DNA of 64,000 nucleotides, from assembly GCA_027451105.1 (NCBI GenBank), contig DAIDKB010000044.1, positions 56,664-120,663 on the forward strand. Direction: 5' to 3'. Made by a program: the position numbers and the translations under genes. The stretch's first letter is position 1, and each line of letters begins with the position of its first letter. This stretch comes from a bacterium. Its GTDB lineage: Bacteria > Patescibacteriota > Saccharimonadia > Saccharimonadales > Saccharimonadaceae. The notes beneath the pieces are model-generated. The model saw nothing but the letters and a program-made list of their open reading frames with translations, was not told the origin of the DNA and searched no databases. Below, piece by piece: positions 25,590 to 34,913 of the stretch.

Positions 25590-27368
25590 ATGAACCAAGA
25601 CCATATTCGTAATTTTTGTATTATTGCCCATATTGATCATGGCAAGTCAACTTTGGCCGACCGTATGTTAGAGCTGACTGGTACGGTCCAAAAACGCGAC
25701 ATGAAATCGCAGCTACTGGATAGCATGGATTTGGAACGTGAAAAAGGGATTACGATTAAGCTGGCGCCAGTTCGGATGAAGTACAAGGGCTACGATCTAA
25801 ACCTGATTGATACGCCGGGGCATGTTGACTTTAGCTATGAAGTTAGCCGTAGCTTGCAGGCCTGCGAGGGTGCGATTTTGGTAGTTGATGCCAGCCAGGG
25901 TATTCAAGCTCAGACCCTAGCGAATGTTTATCTGGCTATAGCAGCTAACTTAACAATTATCCCGGTCTTAAATAAGATTGACCTACCGGCAGCTGATGTA
26001 CCGCGTGTTAGTGCTGAAGTTATTAATTTATTGGGCTGTAAAGAAGAAGATATTTTGATGATTAGCGCCAAAACTGGCCAGGGGGTCGAACAGGTGCTGG
26101 ATGCAGTGGTCGAAAATATCGCGTCACCGCGCGGTGACGCCATGGCGACGACCCGTGCTTTGATATTTGATAGTTACTATGACGATTATCGTGGAGTCAT
26201 TTTGTATGTGCGTGTCGTCGATGGTTCAATTAAAAAAGCCGACGTTATCGAGATGATGGCGACTGGCGCCAATGGTATTGCGCTGGAAGTTGGGTCGCTT
26301 AATCCTGTCATGACGCCTGGAGCTGAACTGACCACCGGTGAGATTGGCTATATTGTTACCAACCTGCGTACCACCAGGGACGCCCGCGTTGGCGACACCG
26401 TTACAACTAGGCGCTCGCATAATGACGCACAGCTGCCCGGCTATAAACTCGTTAAACCATTTGTTTATGCCGGCTTTTTTCCGGTCAGTAACGACGATTA
26501 CCAAGATTTAAAAGATGCCGTTGAACGGTTAAGCCTTAGTGATTCGGCCCTGCAATTTGAACCCGAAAACTCACCCGTGCTTGGTTTTGGTGTTCGCATT
26601 GGCTTTTTAGGGTTACTTCACATGGATATTGTGCGCGAACGTCTGGAGCGTGAGTACAACCTTGATTTAGTAGTCACCAACCCGTCAACCGACTATCATG
26701 TGGCACTAACATCTGGTGATGATTTGGACATTAAAAGTGCCAGTGAACTACCAGACGTCAGCCGAGTTCGTGAGATTCGTGAACCCTGGATTAAGGGTGA
26801 GATTGTGGTGCCAAAATCCTATATCGGCGGTGTAATGCAACTAATTGTAAATAAACGCGGCCGCCAAAATAGTTTAAGTTATATTGATGAGCAGGCGTTA
26901 ATTAGTTTTGAGGCACCTCTGGCCAATTTGTTGACTGACTTTTACGACCAACTAAAATCAGTCACCAGTGGCTACGGGTCCTTTAATTACGAGCTGGATG
27001 ATTATCGGTCCGAGGATTTAGTTCGGGTAGACTTTTATGTTGCTGGTGAAATGATTGACGCCCTGAGTGTGATGGCGCACCGCACCGAATCGCAGCGCCT
27101 TGGTCGTGAAATTGTTGATAAATTAAAAGATGTGATTCCACGCCAAAACTTTCAGGTTTCTTTGCAGGCGGCGATTGGCGGTAAATTTATTGCTCGAGCT
27201 GATTTGTCGGCTTACCGTAAGGACGTCACGACTGGTTTGTATGGCGGCGATGTCTCGCGTAAAAAGAAGGTCCTGGCTAAGCAAGCCAAGGGTAAGAAGC
27301 GCATGAAGCGCTTTGGTAAAGTTGATATTCCATCCGAAGCTTTTACGGTTATGCTGAAACGTGACTAA
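25590..27368 (+). CDS. lepA: Elongation factor 4 (LepA)
   Basis: 592 residues. GTPase motifs AHIDHGKST (13-21), DTPGHVDF and NKIDLP are present, followed by domains II, III and V and the LepA-specific C-terminal domain (KKKVLAKQAKGKKRMKR). It acts on ribosomes, aiding assembly or resolving stalled elongation. It starts 3 bp after murJ, consistent with one operon. Confidence 0.96.
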   Translation: MNQDHIRNFCIIAHIDHGKSTLADRMLELTGTVQKRDMKSQLLDSMDLEREKGITIKLAPVRMKYKGYDLNLIDTPGHVDFSYEVSRSLQACEGAILVVDASQGIQAQTLANVYLAIAANLTIIPVLNKIDLPAADVPRVSAEVINLLGCKEEDILMISAKTGQGVEQVLDAVVENIASPRGDAMATTRALIFDSYYDDYRGVILYVRVVDGSIKKADVIEMMATGANGIALEVGSLNPVMTPGAELTTGEIGYIVTNLRTTRDARVGDTVTTRRSHNDAQLPGYKLVKPFVYAGFFPVSNDDYQDLKDAVERLSLSDSALQFEPENSPVLGFGVRIGFLGLLHMDIVRERLEREYNLDLVVTNPSTDYHVALTSGDDLDIKSASELPDVSRVREIREPWIKGEIVVPKSYIGGVMQLIVNKRGRQNSLSYIDEQALISFEAPLANLLTDFYDQLKSVTSGYGSFNYELDDYRSEDLVRVDFYVAGEMIDALSVMAHRTESQRLGREIVDKLKDVIPRQNFQVSLQAAIGGKFIARADLSAYRKDVTTGLYGGDVSRKKKVLAKQAKGKKRMKRFGKVDIPSEAFTVMLKRD

Positions 27369-27426
27369 TCACCACATTTAACGGCATATCACTTTAAGCT
27401 TTGCAATCATTTGATACAATGACTAA

Positions 27427-28137
27427 ATGGAAGACATTAGCCAAAGAATAGCCACCTATCAGCCTTCGACTGCGGCACACGAGCTGGTATCATCAATGCG
27501 GATTGCGATCTTTGTCGGTATATCTGGTGCTGGTAAGGATACTATCAAAAGCCAGCTTTTAAAAAGCGGTGATTATGTCGATATCGTGACGACAACCACT
27601 CGTCAGCCGCGACTTAACGACAACATTCCTGAACAAGACGGGTTAGATTATTATTTTATTAACCGCGCACGGGCGCAAGCAATGCTTGATAACCAAGAAT
27701 ACGTCGAAGTTAGCTTGGTGCATGATGAAGTTAATGGCTCAAGTCTTGATGAGTTACGCCGATTGTCTCGACTTAATAAAGTTGTAGTTGCCGATGTTGA
27801 CGTGCAGGGGCTTGATAAGTACAAGAAACTTAGTCAGTCTGTAACGGCATTATTTATTTTGCCACCAAGTTTTGAAGTTTGGCGCCAGCGCCTTACCAAT
27901 CGCTATACCGACCAGGCTGAGTTTGGGGCGGTTTGGCCAAAGCGTCGTGCCAGTGCGATTGATGAATTAAGCTATGCGCTATCAACAAATTATTATCACT
28001 TTATAATTAATGATGATATCGACCGAGCGGTCAAGGTCGCAAGTGATATCATTCAAAACGGTGGCTCACGCGCCAAGGATGCTGAAGCTCGTCAAATTGC
28101 CGGTGATCTATTGCAGTCGATTCAGGATAGCCTCTAG
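27427..28137 (+). CDS. Guanylate kinase-like protein
   Basis: 236 residues. P-loop GISGAGKDT (about 34-42), TTTTRQPR (GMP-binding region), DGLDYYFI and a lid-like region are recognisable. The P-loop ends in KDT rather than KST/KSS, and the N-terminus carries about 25 extra residues. It may convert GMP to GDP or be a specialised relative. A TACAAT box ends 7 nt before the ATG, so the mRNA is leaderless. Its stop codon lies inside the hrcA operator. Confidence 0.75.
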   Translation: MEDISQRIATYQPSTAAHELVSSMRIAIFVGISGAGKDTIKSQLLKSGDYVDIVTTTTRQPRLNDNIPEQDGLDYYFINRARAQAMLDNQEYVEVSLVHDEVNGSSLDELRRLSRLNKVVVADVDVQGLDKYKKLSQSVTALFILPPSFEVWRQRLTNRYTDQAEFGAVWPKRRASAIDELSYALSTNYYHFIINDDIDRAVKVASDIIQNGGSRAKDAEARQIAGDLLQSIQDSL

Positions 28138-28173
28138 CACTCACTTGATAAGAGTGCCAAACTGCGTTAAAAT
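28134..28173 (+). promoter_or_regulatory. CIRCE operator and promoter of hrcA-grpE
   Basis: CTAGCACTC-N9-GAGTGCCAA (28134-28160) matches CIRCE with one or two changes. Within it lies the -35 TTGATA (28145-28150); the -10 TAAAAT is at 28168-28173 after 17 nt. HrcA bound here would block its own promoter. The hrcA ATG is 7 nt past the -10 box. Confidence 0.88.
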
Positions 28174-28179
28174 GAGTTT

Positions 28180-28893
28180 ATGACGGAGCGTCAAATTCAG
28201 ATACTAGCAGCCATTATCGAGCAACATGCCGAGATTGCTGCGCCGATTGGCAGTGTTATGCTGGCTAAACTTTTTGGAGTGTCGAGTGCGACTATCCGCA
28301 GCGAAATGGCGCGCCTTGAGGAGATGGGCTTTATTGCTCAGCCGCACACTAGTGCTGGCCGTATTCCAACCGATGCCGGCTATCGCTTTTACGTTAACAC
28401 CTTAAATGAGGCGGCTCTGAATAATCAACAACCATTGCTGATGGATCGCAGTGCGAGAGCGATCGAAACGCGGGTTAATAATCAGTCGCATCGGGCCGAC
28501 CGCGCCATTCGTAGTGCGGTTGATAGCCTGGTTGAGCTAACCCACAACTTGGGACTGGCGACAATTGGCGATGAACTTTATCTAAGCGGTATCGGTAACC
28601 TATTTTCACAACCAGAGTTTGCCGAAGGCGGCCATGCTCAGGCAGTTGCTCGGCTGTTAGACAATCTTGAACCATGGCTACGCGAGGCGGCTCCAAACGA
28701 ACCACTTAATGTCTTTATCGGTAGCGAGAATCCCATCGGTAGAGGCAGTGGCGCCAGCTTAATTATTAGCCGTTTCCGCTCCCCTTATAGCGACAATAGT
28801 TATATCGGTGTTTTGGGATCAACGCGACAAAGTTATGCGCGAGTCATGCGCTTAGTGCGTCATGCCGGAGCAATGTTAGAAGAAATACTTTAG
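28180..28893 (+). CDS. hrcA: Heat-inducible transcription repressor HrcA (short form)
   Basis: 237 residues against about 340 in most bacteria. The winged-helix N-terminus is intact (ERQIQILAAIIEQHAEIAAPIGS, SSATIRSEMARLEEMGFI, HTSAGRIPTDAGYRFYV). The later GAF-like domain is compressed but keeps the terminal VLGSTRQSYARVM (usual GPxRMxY) region. It represses chaperone genes by binding CIRCE, helped by chaperonins or DnaK. Three CIRCE sites lie in this window, one over its own promoter. The transcript is leaderless. Confidence 0.9.
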   Translation: MTERQIQILAAIIEQHAEIAAPIGSVMLAKLFGVSSATIRSEMARLEEMGFIAQPHTSAGRIPTDAGYRFYVNTLNEAALNNQQPLLMDRSARAIETRVNNQSHRADRAIRSAVDSLVELTHNLGLATIGDELYLSGIGNLFSQPEFAEGGHAQAVARLLDNLEPWLREAAPNEPLNVFIGSENPIGRGSGASLIISRFRSPYSDNSYIGVLGSTRQSYARVMRLVRHAGAMLEEIL

Positions 28894-28902
28894 GGGAAAT
28901 GT

Positions 28903-29379
28903 ATGGCAGAAAAAGCGAAGAAGACTAAAAAAGAACTTGAACTTGAGACGAAGCTGGACGAGCTTACTCAAGATTTGCAACGAACACGGGCCGACTTTGA
29001 AAACTTTCGCAAACGCGCCGAAATTGATAAATCGGCTGCTCGAGATGCCGGCCGATCGGGCGCGATTTTAAAGCTCCTTCCGGTTATTGATAATATCGAG
29101 CGGGCTATTGCTTATGTTCCGGCCGATATTCAAGATAATGCTTGGGTTAAAGGTGTTGCTGGACTTGTTAAAAATCTAGAAAAGTCGCTCGAGTCACTTG
29201 AAGTAAAGCGTATTGACGCCACCCCTGGAAGTGTCTTCAATCCAGACCTACACGACGCCATTCAATTCGATGAAGACGCCGATGGTGAACACGAAGTTAT
29301 TGCCGAAGAGCTACAGGCTGGCTACACATTAGCTGGCCGTCCAATTCGTCACGCCATGGTTAAAGTCACCCGTAAGTAG
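28903..29379 (+). CDS. grpE: Nucleotide exchange factor GrpE
   Basis: 158 residues. A coiled-coil start (KELELETKLDELTQDLQRTRADFENFRKR) leads to the beta domain with FNPDLHDAIQF and the closing GYTLAGRPIRHAMVKV motif. GrpE drives ADP release from DnaK. It lies 9 bp after hrcA and shares its CIRCE control. Confidence 0.95.
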   Translation: MAEKAKKTKKELELETKLDELTQDLQRTRADFENFRKRAEIDKSAARDAGRSGAILKLLPVIDNIERAIAYVPADIQDNAWVKGVAGLVKNLEKSLESLEVKRIDATPGSVFNPDLHDAIQFDEDADGEHEVIAEELQAGYTLAGRPIRHAMVKVTRK

Positions 29380-29423
29380 CCTGATATGATCTGGGTCATA
29401 GCCAGATTGCACCGATGATAGCG

Positions 29424-29429
29424 TATAAT
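29424..29429 (+). promoter_or_regulatory. -10 box upstream of ackA
   Basis: TATAAT about 77 nt before the acetate kinase start, in a 126-bp gap. A GAGGAT ribosome site precedes the ATG, so this gene has a conventional leader, unlike many neighbours. Confidence 0.4.
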
Positions 29430-29505
29430 GATGGCAGAATTGTTAAAGTTGCAAATAATAAATTTTATATTAAAGATATAGGTACTAAGTTACCGAGGAT
29501 AAAGA

Positions 29506-30699
29506 ATGGCAGCAGAATCATTGATTTTAGTAGTAAACCCGGGCAGTTCAAGCCGTAAATACGCCTTATATGCCGATGGTGCGGAGCGCGCAAGCATCTA
29601 CTTCGAGTTTGTCGACAACAAGGTTGTTGGAGCGGTTACTTATAACGGCGAAAAGTACAAAAAAGATTATAATGACGTCGATTTAAGCAATGTCTCGCGA
29701 TACATTTTGTCTCTGCTGGATGAATATCATATTATCAGCGAGGGCGAGAGCCTAAAGGGGATCGGTATCCGTGTGGTGGCTCCAAGTAACCGTTTTATGA
29801 AGGATGAGCTTGTCACTAACGAGAGCGTGACTGCGCTTGAAGCTGTTCAGCAAAAGGCGCCTCTTCACGTTACCACTGTGCTTGCCGAGATTAAGCACCT
29901 AGAGGAGTACTTTAGCGGTATTCCGCTTATTACCGTGTCTGATAGTGCCTTCCATTCCACCAAACCCGACTGGGCATTACACTATGGGCTAGATGTTGAT
30001 CTAGCCGAAAAGGCCGAGATATTGCGCTTCGGCTATCACGGTGTATCGGCTGGCTCGGTGACTCGTATTATGACCGAACGGCAGATTCTGTCACCAAAAA
30101 CAATCATTTGTCACCTTGGCAGTGGTAGTAGCATTACAGCTGTCGCTAATGGTAAGAGTATCGATAACAGTATGGGCTACACACCGCTTGAAGGTGTGAT
30201 GATGGCAACTCGCACGGGCAGCATCGATGTCTCGGCCGCCCTGGCAGTCAAGCGCGAACTTGGCTTGTCGGATGATGAGCTTGAAGAATACCTCAATAAA
30301 AAGAGCGGTTTATCTGGTGTAAGTGGCAGTTCAAATGACATCCGCCAACTACTAGCCAGTGAAGAGAAGGGTGATGAGCGCGCGAAACTAGCGCTAACTT
30401 TGTTTGTTCACCGTATTAGGCAGACAATTGCTCAAATGGCAGCTAGCCTTGGCGGTGTTGACAGCATTGTCTTTACTGCCACAATCGGTGAGCGCTCGGC
30501 GATTATCCGTAGCCGTATTCTTGATGGTTTAGGTTTCCTGGGCTTTAACTATGACAAACAGCTAAACGAGAAGACATTTGAGCCAGCTGAGCCTGTAAAC
30601 TTGGCGATTGGGGGCAGTAAGCCAGTTTGGGTTATCTCGACCGATGAAGCGGCCGAGATTGCCAGTCGGGCTGACGCTTACATCAAAAATCTTAAGTAA
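29506..30699 (+). CDS. ackA: Acetate kinase
   Basis: 397 residues, the usual length. It makes ATP from acetyl phosphate. Landmarks: VVNPGSSSRKYALY at the start (usual NAGSSSLK), RFGYHGVSAGSV, CHLGSGSSITAV, MMATRTGSIDVSAAL and FTATIGE near the end (usual FTGGIGE). Several of these motifs differ from textbook forms, but the key His, Arg and Glu positions seem present. It is placed inside the heat-shock cluster between grpE and dnaK, with its own promoter. In a fermenter it would be a main ATP source. Confidence 0.9.
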   Translation: MAAESLILVVNPGSSSRKYALYADGAERASIYFEFVDNKVVGAVTYNGEKYKKDYNDVDLSNVSRYILSLLDEYHIISEGESLKGIGIRVVAPSNRFMKDELVTNESVTALEAVQQKAPLHVTTVLAEIKHLEEYFSGIPLITVSDSAFHSTKPDWALHYGLDVDLAEKAEILRFGYHGVSAGSVTRIMTERQILSPKTIICHLGSGSSITAVANGKSIDNSMGYTPLEGVMMATRTGSIDVSAALAVKRELGLSDDELEEYLNKKSGLSGVSGSSNDIRQLLASEEKGDERAKLALTLFVHRIRQTIAQMAASLGGVDSIVFTATIGERSAIIRSRILDGLGFLGFNYDKQLNEKTFEPAEPVNLAIGGSKPVWVISTDEAAEIASRADAYIKNLK

Positions 30700-30722
30700 G
30701 TAGTTAATTGTAAAAATCTAAA

Positions 30723-30761
30723 TTAGCACTCTTGACATGAGAGTGCTAATTTATTTATAAT
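30723..30761 (+). promoter_or_regulatory. CIRCE operator and promoter of dnaK
   Basis: A perfect CIRCE, TTAGCACTC-N9-GAGTGCTAA (30723-30749). Its spacer holds the -35 TTGACA (30732-30737); the -10 TATAAT is at 30756-30761 after 18 nt. HrcA binding would cover the -35 box. A further half-site, GAGTGCTAG, sits at 30788-30796. Confidence 0.95.
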
Positions 30762-30846
30762 CATAGACATTGGCAATCTATACAGTAGAGTGCTAGAATT
30801 AATAAAGACAAAGTAGAAATTATTAGACGAATAGGAGAAGCAATAT

Positions 30847-32727
30847 ATGGGTAAAATTATTGGAATCGACCTTGGTACCACTAACAGCGCCGTTGCCTAC
30901 ATGGTAGCGGGCAAGCCAGAAGTGATCGCCAATGCCGAAGGTAATCGCACAACTCCAAGTGTGGTTGCTATTAACAAAAAAGGTGAGCGTTTGGTTGGAC
31001 AAGTGGCGCAACGACAGCGCGTGACTAACGCTAGTAACACAATTTATGGCGTTAAGCGTCTGATTGGTCGTAGCTATAACGATAAAGAAGTTCAGACTGA
31101 TCACGACATTATGCCGTACGAGATTGTTAAAAAGGGCGACGGCGTGGCTGTTAAAATGGGCGATGCCGACTACTCTCCAGAAGAAGTTTCGGCTATGATC
31201 TTGTCCAAGCTAAAGGCTGATGCCGAAGCCTTTTTGGGCGAAAAAGTTACTGAAGCAGTTATTACTGTACCGGCTTACTTTAACGACTCTCAGCGCCAAG
31301 CCACCAAAGATGCTGGTAAGATTGCCGGTCTTGAGGTCAAGCGTATTATTAACGAGCCAACTGCCGCTGCGCTAGCTTATGGACTTGATAGCAAAAAAGA
31401 CGAAAAGATTGTTGTCTTTGACCTTGGTGGTGGTACATTCGACGTTTCCGTTTTGGAACTTGGCGACGGCGTTTTTGAAGTTAAATCAACCAACGGCGAC
31501 ACTCACCTTGGTGGCGAAGACTTCGATAACCGTATCGTCAACCACTTCCTAGACGTCTTTAAGGACAACGAAGGTATTGATTTGCGTAACGATAAGGCCG
31601 CTATGCAACGTCTCAAGGACGAGGCTGAGAAGGCTAAAAAAGAGCTTTCATCAACTAACGAGACCGAAATTAACTTGCCATTTTTGACCGCTGATGCCGA
31701 TGGTCCAAAGCACTTCGAGTACAAATTAACTCGTTCAAAACTTGAAGAACTGGTCAAAGACCTAATTGACCGCCTAGCTGGCCCAGTCGAAAAGGCCCTT
31801 AAAGATGCAGGTTTGAAAGCAAACGAAATCGACGAAGTTGTTTTGGTTGGTGGTATGACCCGTATGCCAATCGTCGTCGAAAAAGTTAAGGCCATCTTTG
31901 GTAAGGACCCGCTAAAGGGTGTTAACCCTGATGAGGTTGTGGCGATTGGTGCCGCTATTCAGGGTGGTGTGTTGGCTGGTGACGTCAAGGACGTTTTACT
32001 GCTTGATGTTACGCCATTATCACTTGGTATCGAGACGATGGGCGGTGTTTCGACCAAATTAATCGAACGCAACACAACCGTGCCAACCTCAAAGTCAGAA
32101 ACTTTCAGTACGGCTGCCGATAACCAGCCGCAAGTTGAAATTCACGTCACCCAGGGTGAGCGTGAGTTAGCTGCTGATAATAAGTCACTTGGGCGCTTTA
32201 CACTTGACGGGATCGCTCCAGCTCCTCGTGGCGTGCCTCAGATTGAAGTGACCTTTAACATCGATGCTAACGGTATCTTAAACGTGACAGCGCGTGACAA
32301 GGGTACCGGCAAAGAGCAAAGTATTACGATTTCAAACAGCGGTAATCTGTCAAAGGATGACATTGAAAAAGCCGCCAAGGATGCCGAGGCGCACGCCGAA
32401 GAGGACAAAAAGAAGCGTGAAGCTATCGATGCTCGCAATGGCCTAGAAAGTGCCATTTATCAAGCCGAGAAGATGCCTGATGAGTATAAGGATAAAATTA
32501 GCGATGACGATAAAAAAGCCATTGCTGATGCTGTCGAAGAGGCTAAAAAGCATAAAGATAGCGAAGATAAGGCTGAGCTTGAGTCAGCCCTGAAGGCCCT
32601 GAACGATGCCATCATGCCAATCGGCGCTAAAATGTACGAGTCAGCTGCGAAAGAAGAGACCGCTAGCCCTGATGAAAAGAAGGGTGACGAGCCGGTTGAA
32701 GGCGAAGTCGTTGACGACAAAAAGTAG
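30847..32727 (+). CDS. dnaK: Chaperone DnaK (Hsp70)
   Basis: 626 residues, full length. ATPase landmarks [53 protein letters not shown] and [10 protein letters not shown]; a substrate-binding domain with [17 protein letters not shown]; a helical lid and an acidic tail ending [10 protein letters not shown]. It works with DnaJ (33223) and GrpE. It has an AGGAGA ribosome site about 10 nt before the ATG and a CIRCE-controlled promoter. Confidence 0.98.
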   Translation: MGKIIGIDLGTTNSAVAYMVAGKPEVIANAEGNRTTPSVVAINKKGERLVGQVAQRQRVTNASNTIYGVKRLIGRSYNDKEVQTDHDIMPYEIVKKGDGVAVKMGDADYSPEEVSAMILSKLKADAEAFLGEKVTEAVITVPAYFNDSQRQATKDAGKIAGLEVKRIINEPTAAALAYGLDSKKDEKIVVFDLGGGTFDVSVLELGDGVFEVKSTNGDTHLGGEDFDNRIVNHFLDVFKDNEGIDLRNDKAAMQRLKDEAEKAKKELSSTNETEINLPFLTADADGPKHFEYKLTRSKLEELVKDLIDRLAGPVEKALKDAGLKANEIDEVVLVGGMTRMPIVVEKVKAIFGKDPLKGVNPDEVVAIGAAIQGGVLAGDVKDVLLLDVTPLSLGIETMGGVSTKLIERNTTVPTSKSETFSTAADNQPQVEIHVTQGERELAADNKSLGRFTLDGIAPAPRGVPQIEVTFNIDANGILNVTARDKGTGKEQSITISNSGNLSKDDIEKAAKDAEAHAEEDKKKREAIDARNGLESAIYQAEKMPDEYKDKISDDDKKAIADAVEEAKKHKDSEDKAELESALKALNDAIMPIGAKMYESAAKEETASPDEKKGDEPVEGEVVDDKK

Positions 32728-32746
32728 TGATTTTTAGCACATTTTT

Positions 32747-32784
32747 AAAGGGGCTACCAGCCAAAAGGTAGTCCCTTTTCTTTT
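32747..32784 (+). terminator. Terminator of dnaK
   Basis: AAAGGGGCTACC ... GGTAGTCCCTTT stem with loop AGCCAAAA, followed by TCTTTT. Confidence 0.85.
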
Positions 32785-32844
32785 CAGCCAGTCCTAAACG
32801 CGGTATAATTGTAAGTGCAATATAACCAAAGGAGGAGGAACATT

Positions 32845-33114
32845 ATGGGAATCATCGGTTGGATAATATTAGGCGGAATCGCCGGCTGGATTGCCTCAAT
32901 CATTGCCGGAAATAATGCACAGCAGGGCTTGCTGGGCAACATCGTAGTAGGTATTATAGGCGGCCTACTAGGTGGATTCGTGCTTGGTCTCTTTGGGGTG
33001 GATGGCGTCACGGGATTCAATCTCTGGAGTCTTCTTGTCGCTCTCATTGGTGCAGTTATTGCACTTTGGATTTGGCGCGCCGTTTCAGGTGCTGGTCGTC
33101 GAACGGTCGCCTAA
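32845..33114 (+). CDS. GlsB/YeaQ/YmgE family small membrane protein
   Basis: 89 residues from the ATG that follows AGGAGGAGG. MGIIGWIILGGIAGWIASI, then a Gly-rich helix and a third helix ending WRAVSGAGRR: the pattern of the transglycosylase-associated/stress-related YeaQ family, with three helices. An in-frame start 30 bp upstream exists but would include the ribosome site. Such proteins often accompany stress genes, which fits the place between dnaK and dnaJ. Confidence 0.85.
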   Translation: MGIIGWIILGGIAGWIASIIAGNNAQQGLLGNIVVGIIGGLLGGFVLGLFGVDGVTGFNLWSLLVALIGAVIALWIWRAVSGAGRRTVA

Positions 33115-33140
33115 CCGACAATGACAATTCACTTCAATTT

Positions 33141-33171
33141 TATATAGCCGCCAAACTGGCGGCTATATAAA
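33141..33171. repeat. Perfect inverted repeat after the YeaQ-like gene
   Basis: TTATATAGCCGCC-AAACT-GGCGGCTATATAA, a 13-bp stem. Probably an intrinsic terminator in either direction, though a T-run is short. Confidence 0.7.
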
Positions 33172-33176
33172 TGCCT

Positions 33177-33214
33177 CTAGCACTCTTGCATATTGAGTGC
33201 TAGTTTTATATCAT
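33177..33214 (+). promoter_or_regulatory. CIRCE operator and promoter of dnaJ
   Basis: CTAGCACTC-N9-GAGTGCTAG (33177-33203), fully symmetric. TTGCAT lies in the spacer as a -35 candidate, with TATCAT or TATATC about 17 nt on. The dnaJ ATG follows so closely that the leader would be a few nt at most. Confidence 0.88.
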
Positions 33215-33222
33215 AGATACAG

Positions 33223-34308
33223 ATGACAAAGCGCGATTATTATGAAATTTTAGGTATCGGCAAAAACGCTTCTGCCGATGAAATCAAGAAGGCCTATCGC
33301 AAGGCGGCTGTTAAATTTCATCCCGACAAGGAAGGTGGTGATGAGTCTAAATTTAAGGAAGTTACTGAAGCTTACGAGGTCTTAAAAGATAGCCAAAAGC
33401 GTCAACGCTACGATCAATTTGGCCACGCCGGCGTCGGTGGCGCTTCAGGTGGTGGGGCATCTGGCAATCCGTTTGAGGGTTTTGGCGGTTTTGGTGGCCA
33501 AAACGTTCACTTTGATTTTGGTGATGGTGGGTTAGGCGATATTTTTGGCCAGTTCTTTGGTGGCGGCGCAGCCGGCCGTCAGGCGCCGCAGCGCGGTCGT
33601 GATGTCGAAATTAGCCTGCAACTAAGCTTTGAAGAGGCGGTTTTTGGTGTTGAGCACAAGATTGAACTTGATTTGGATGATGAATGTCCCCACTGTCATG
33701 GCACAACTGTCGAACCTGGCTACGATATGAAAACTTGTCCAACCTGTAAGGGCGCTGGTCAAGTTGGTCGGGTCATGAATACGATGTTTGGCCAGATACA
33801 GCAAAATGTTGTTTGTGAAACTTGCCATGGACGCGGCAAAGTGCCGGAAAAAGTCTGTACGGTTTGTCGCGGCAAGGGCACACAGCGCCAAAAACGTACT
33901 ATCAATTTGAAGGTTCCGGCCGGTATCGACGATGGTGCCACGATTCGCTTGCAGGGCCACGGCGAAGCCATCGGCGGCGGTGAAAAGGGTGATCTTTACG
34001 TTCATATTCGAGTCAAGGCCCACAAACATTTCACCCGTGAAGGCGACATTATCCTATCTGAAGAACATATTGGTATGGTCGAAGCTGCTCTTGGTACCGA
34101 GATTGAGGTTGAGACGGTTGACGGGAATGTCCGTATGAAAGTACCGGCCGGTACCCAATCTGGCACCGACTTCAAGTTGTCTGGCCACGGTGTTCCACAT
34201 ATGCGCAGTGATAAGCGCGGTCCACATATTGTCAGCGTGATTGTTGATATTCCGACAAAACTTAGTCGCAAGCAAAAAGATTTGCTAACTCAGCTCAATA
34301 AAATCTAA
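33223..34308 (+). CDS. dnaJ: Chaperone DnaJ (Hsp40)
   Basis: 361 residues. J-domain with the HPD triad (KFHPDKEGG), a Gly/Phe-rich segment (about 70-125), four CxxCxG(x)G zinc repeats ([30 protein letters not shown] region) all keeping their cysteines, and two C-terminal beta domains. It stimulates DnaK ATPase and delivers substrates. It has its own CIRCE-regulated promoter. Confidence 0.97.
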   Translation: MTKRDYYEILGIGKNASADEIKKAYRKAAVKFHPDKEGGDESKFKEVTEAYEVLKDSQKRQRYDQFGHAGVGGASGGGASGNPFEGFGGFGGQNVHFDFGDGGLGDIFGQFFGGGAAGRQAPQRGRDVEISLQLSFEEAVFGVEHKIELDLDDECPHCHGTTVEPGYDMKTCPTCKGAGQVGRVMNTMFGQIQQNVVCETCHGRGKVPEKVCTVCRGKGTQRQKRTINLKVPAGIDDGATIRLQGHGEAIGGGEKGDLYVHIRVKAHKHFTREGDIILSEEHIGMVEAALGTEIEVETVDGNVRMKVPAGTQSGTDFKLSGHGVPHMRSDKRGPHIVSVIVDIPTKLSRKQKDLLTQLNKI

Positions 34309-34361
34309 AAGCGATATAATTTTTCGTGACTTAAGTCAATTGTGAGACTATTATTATTGTT

Positions 34362-34871
34362 ATGCAGTATAGCATTCGACCTGCCACGAAGTTAGATGCT
34401 AGCGCTATGTATAGCATCTCTATTCGTGACCATGCCCAAAGCTATTACCATCAACTAATTCCGGCTAATTTTCTTCATGCGTTTAACGACCGATATCGCA
34501 TGTCAGATATAAGGCGCCGCGAATTTATTAAAAAAACAGCCGAGAAAATCGATGATCCAAATTGGTTTGTGTTTGTGGCGGAGGTTGGTAGTCGGATTTT
34601 AGGTTATACGATGGCCTGTTTGGAGAATGAACGCCTGGTTGAGCTAAAAGGCCTTTTTGTCGATCCACGGTGGCATAGGCAGGGTATAGGATCGCGCCTA
34701 TTTGAAACTTCGCTTAAGATAGCTGGTCCAAATCGCTCGACTCAACTTTTAGTAATTTCTAGCAATACGATTGCCAAGAAATTGTATAAAAAATATGGTT
34801 TCAGTGAAGTCGGACAAAGCGATAAATTGTTTTTTGGCGCCAAGCAGGACATTATGCAAAAGTCGGCCTAG
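34362..34871 (+). CDS. GNAT family N-acetyltransferase
   Basis: 169 residues with the GNAT core: VAEVGSRILGYTMACL (beta4), LKGLFVDPRWHRQGIGSRLFE (acetyl-CoA pyrophosphate loop R/Q-x-x-G-x-G) and a C-terminal NTIAKKLYKKYGFSEVG motif. Its substrate is unknown. It lies 42 bp before the HExxxH protease gene and may belong to that peptide-modification cassette, although that gene has its own promoter. Confidence 0.85.
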   Translation: MQYSIRPATKLDASAMYSISIRDHAQSYYHQLIPANFLHAFNDRYRMSDIRRREFIKKTAEKIDDPNWFVFVAEVGSRILGYTMACLENERLVELKGLFVDPRWHRQGIGSRLFETSLKIAGPNRSTQLLVISSNTIAKKLYKKYGFSEVGQSDKLFFGAKQDIMQKSA

Positions 34872-34875
34872 CCGA

Positions 34876-34904
34876 TTGACAATTAGATAAAAAAATGTTA
34901 ATAT
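34876..34904 (+). promoter_or_regulatory. Promoter of the peptide-modification cassette
   Basis: TTGACA (34876-34881), a 17-nt spacer and TAATAT (34899-34904), 10 nt before the ATG. The expected leader is about 3 nt. Confidence 0.7.
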
Positions 34905-34913
34905 GTATCTCAT

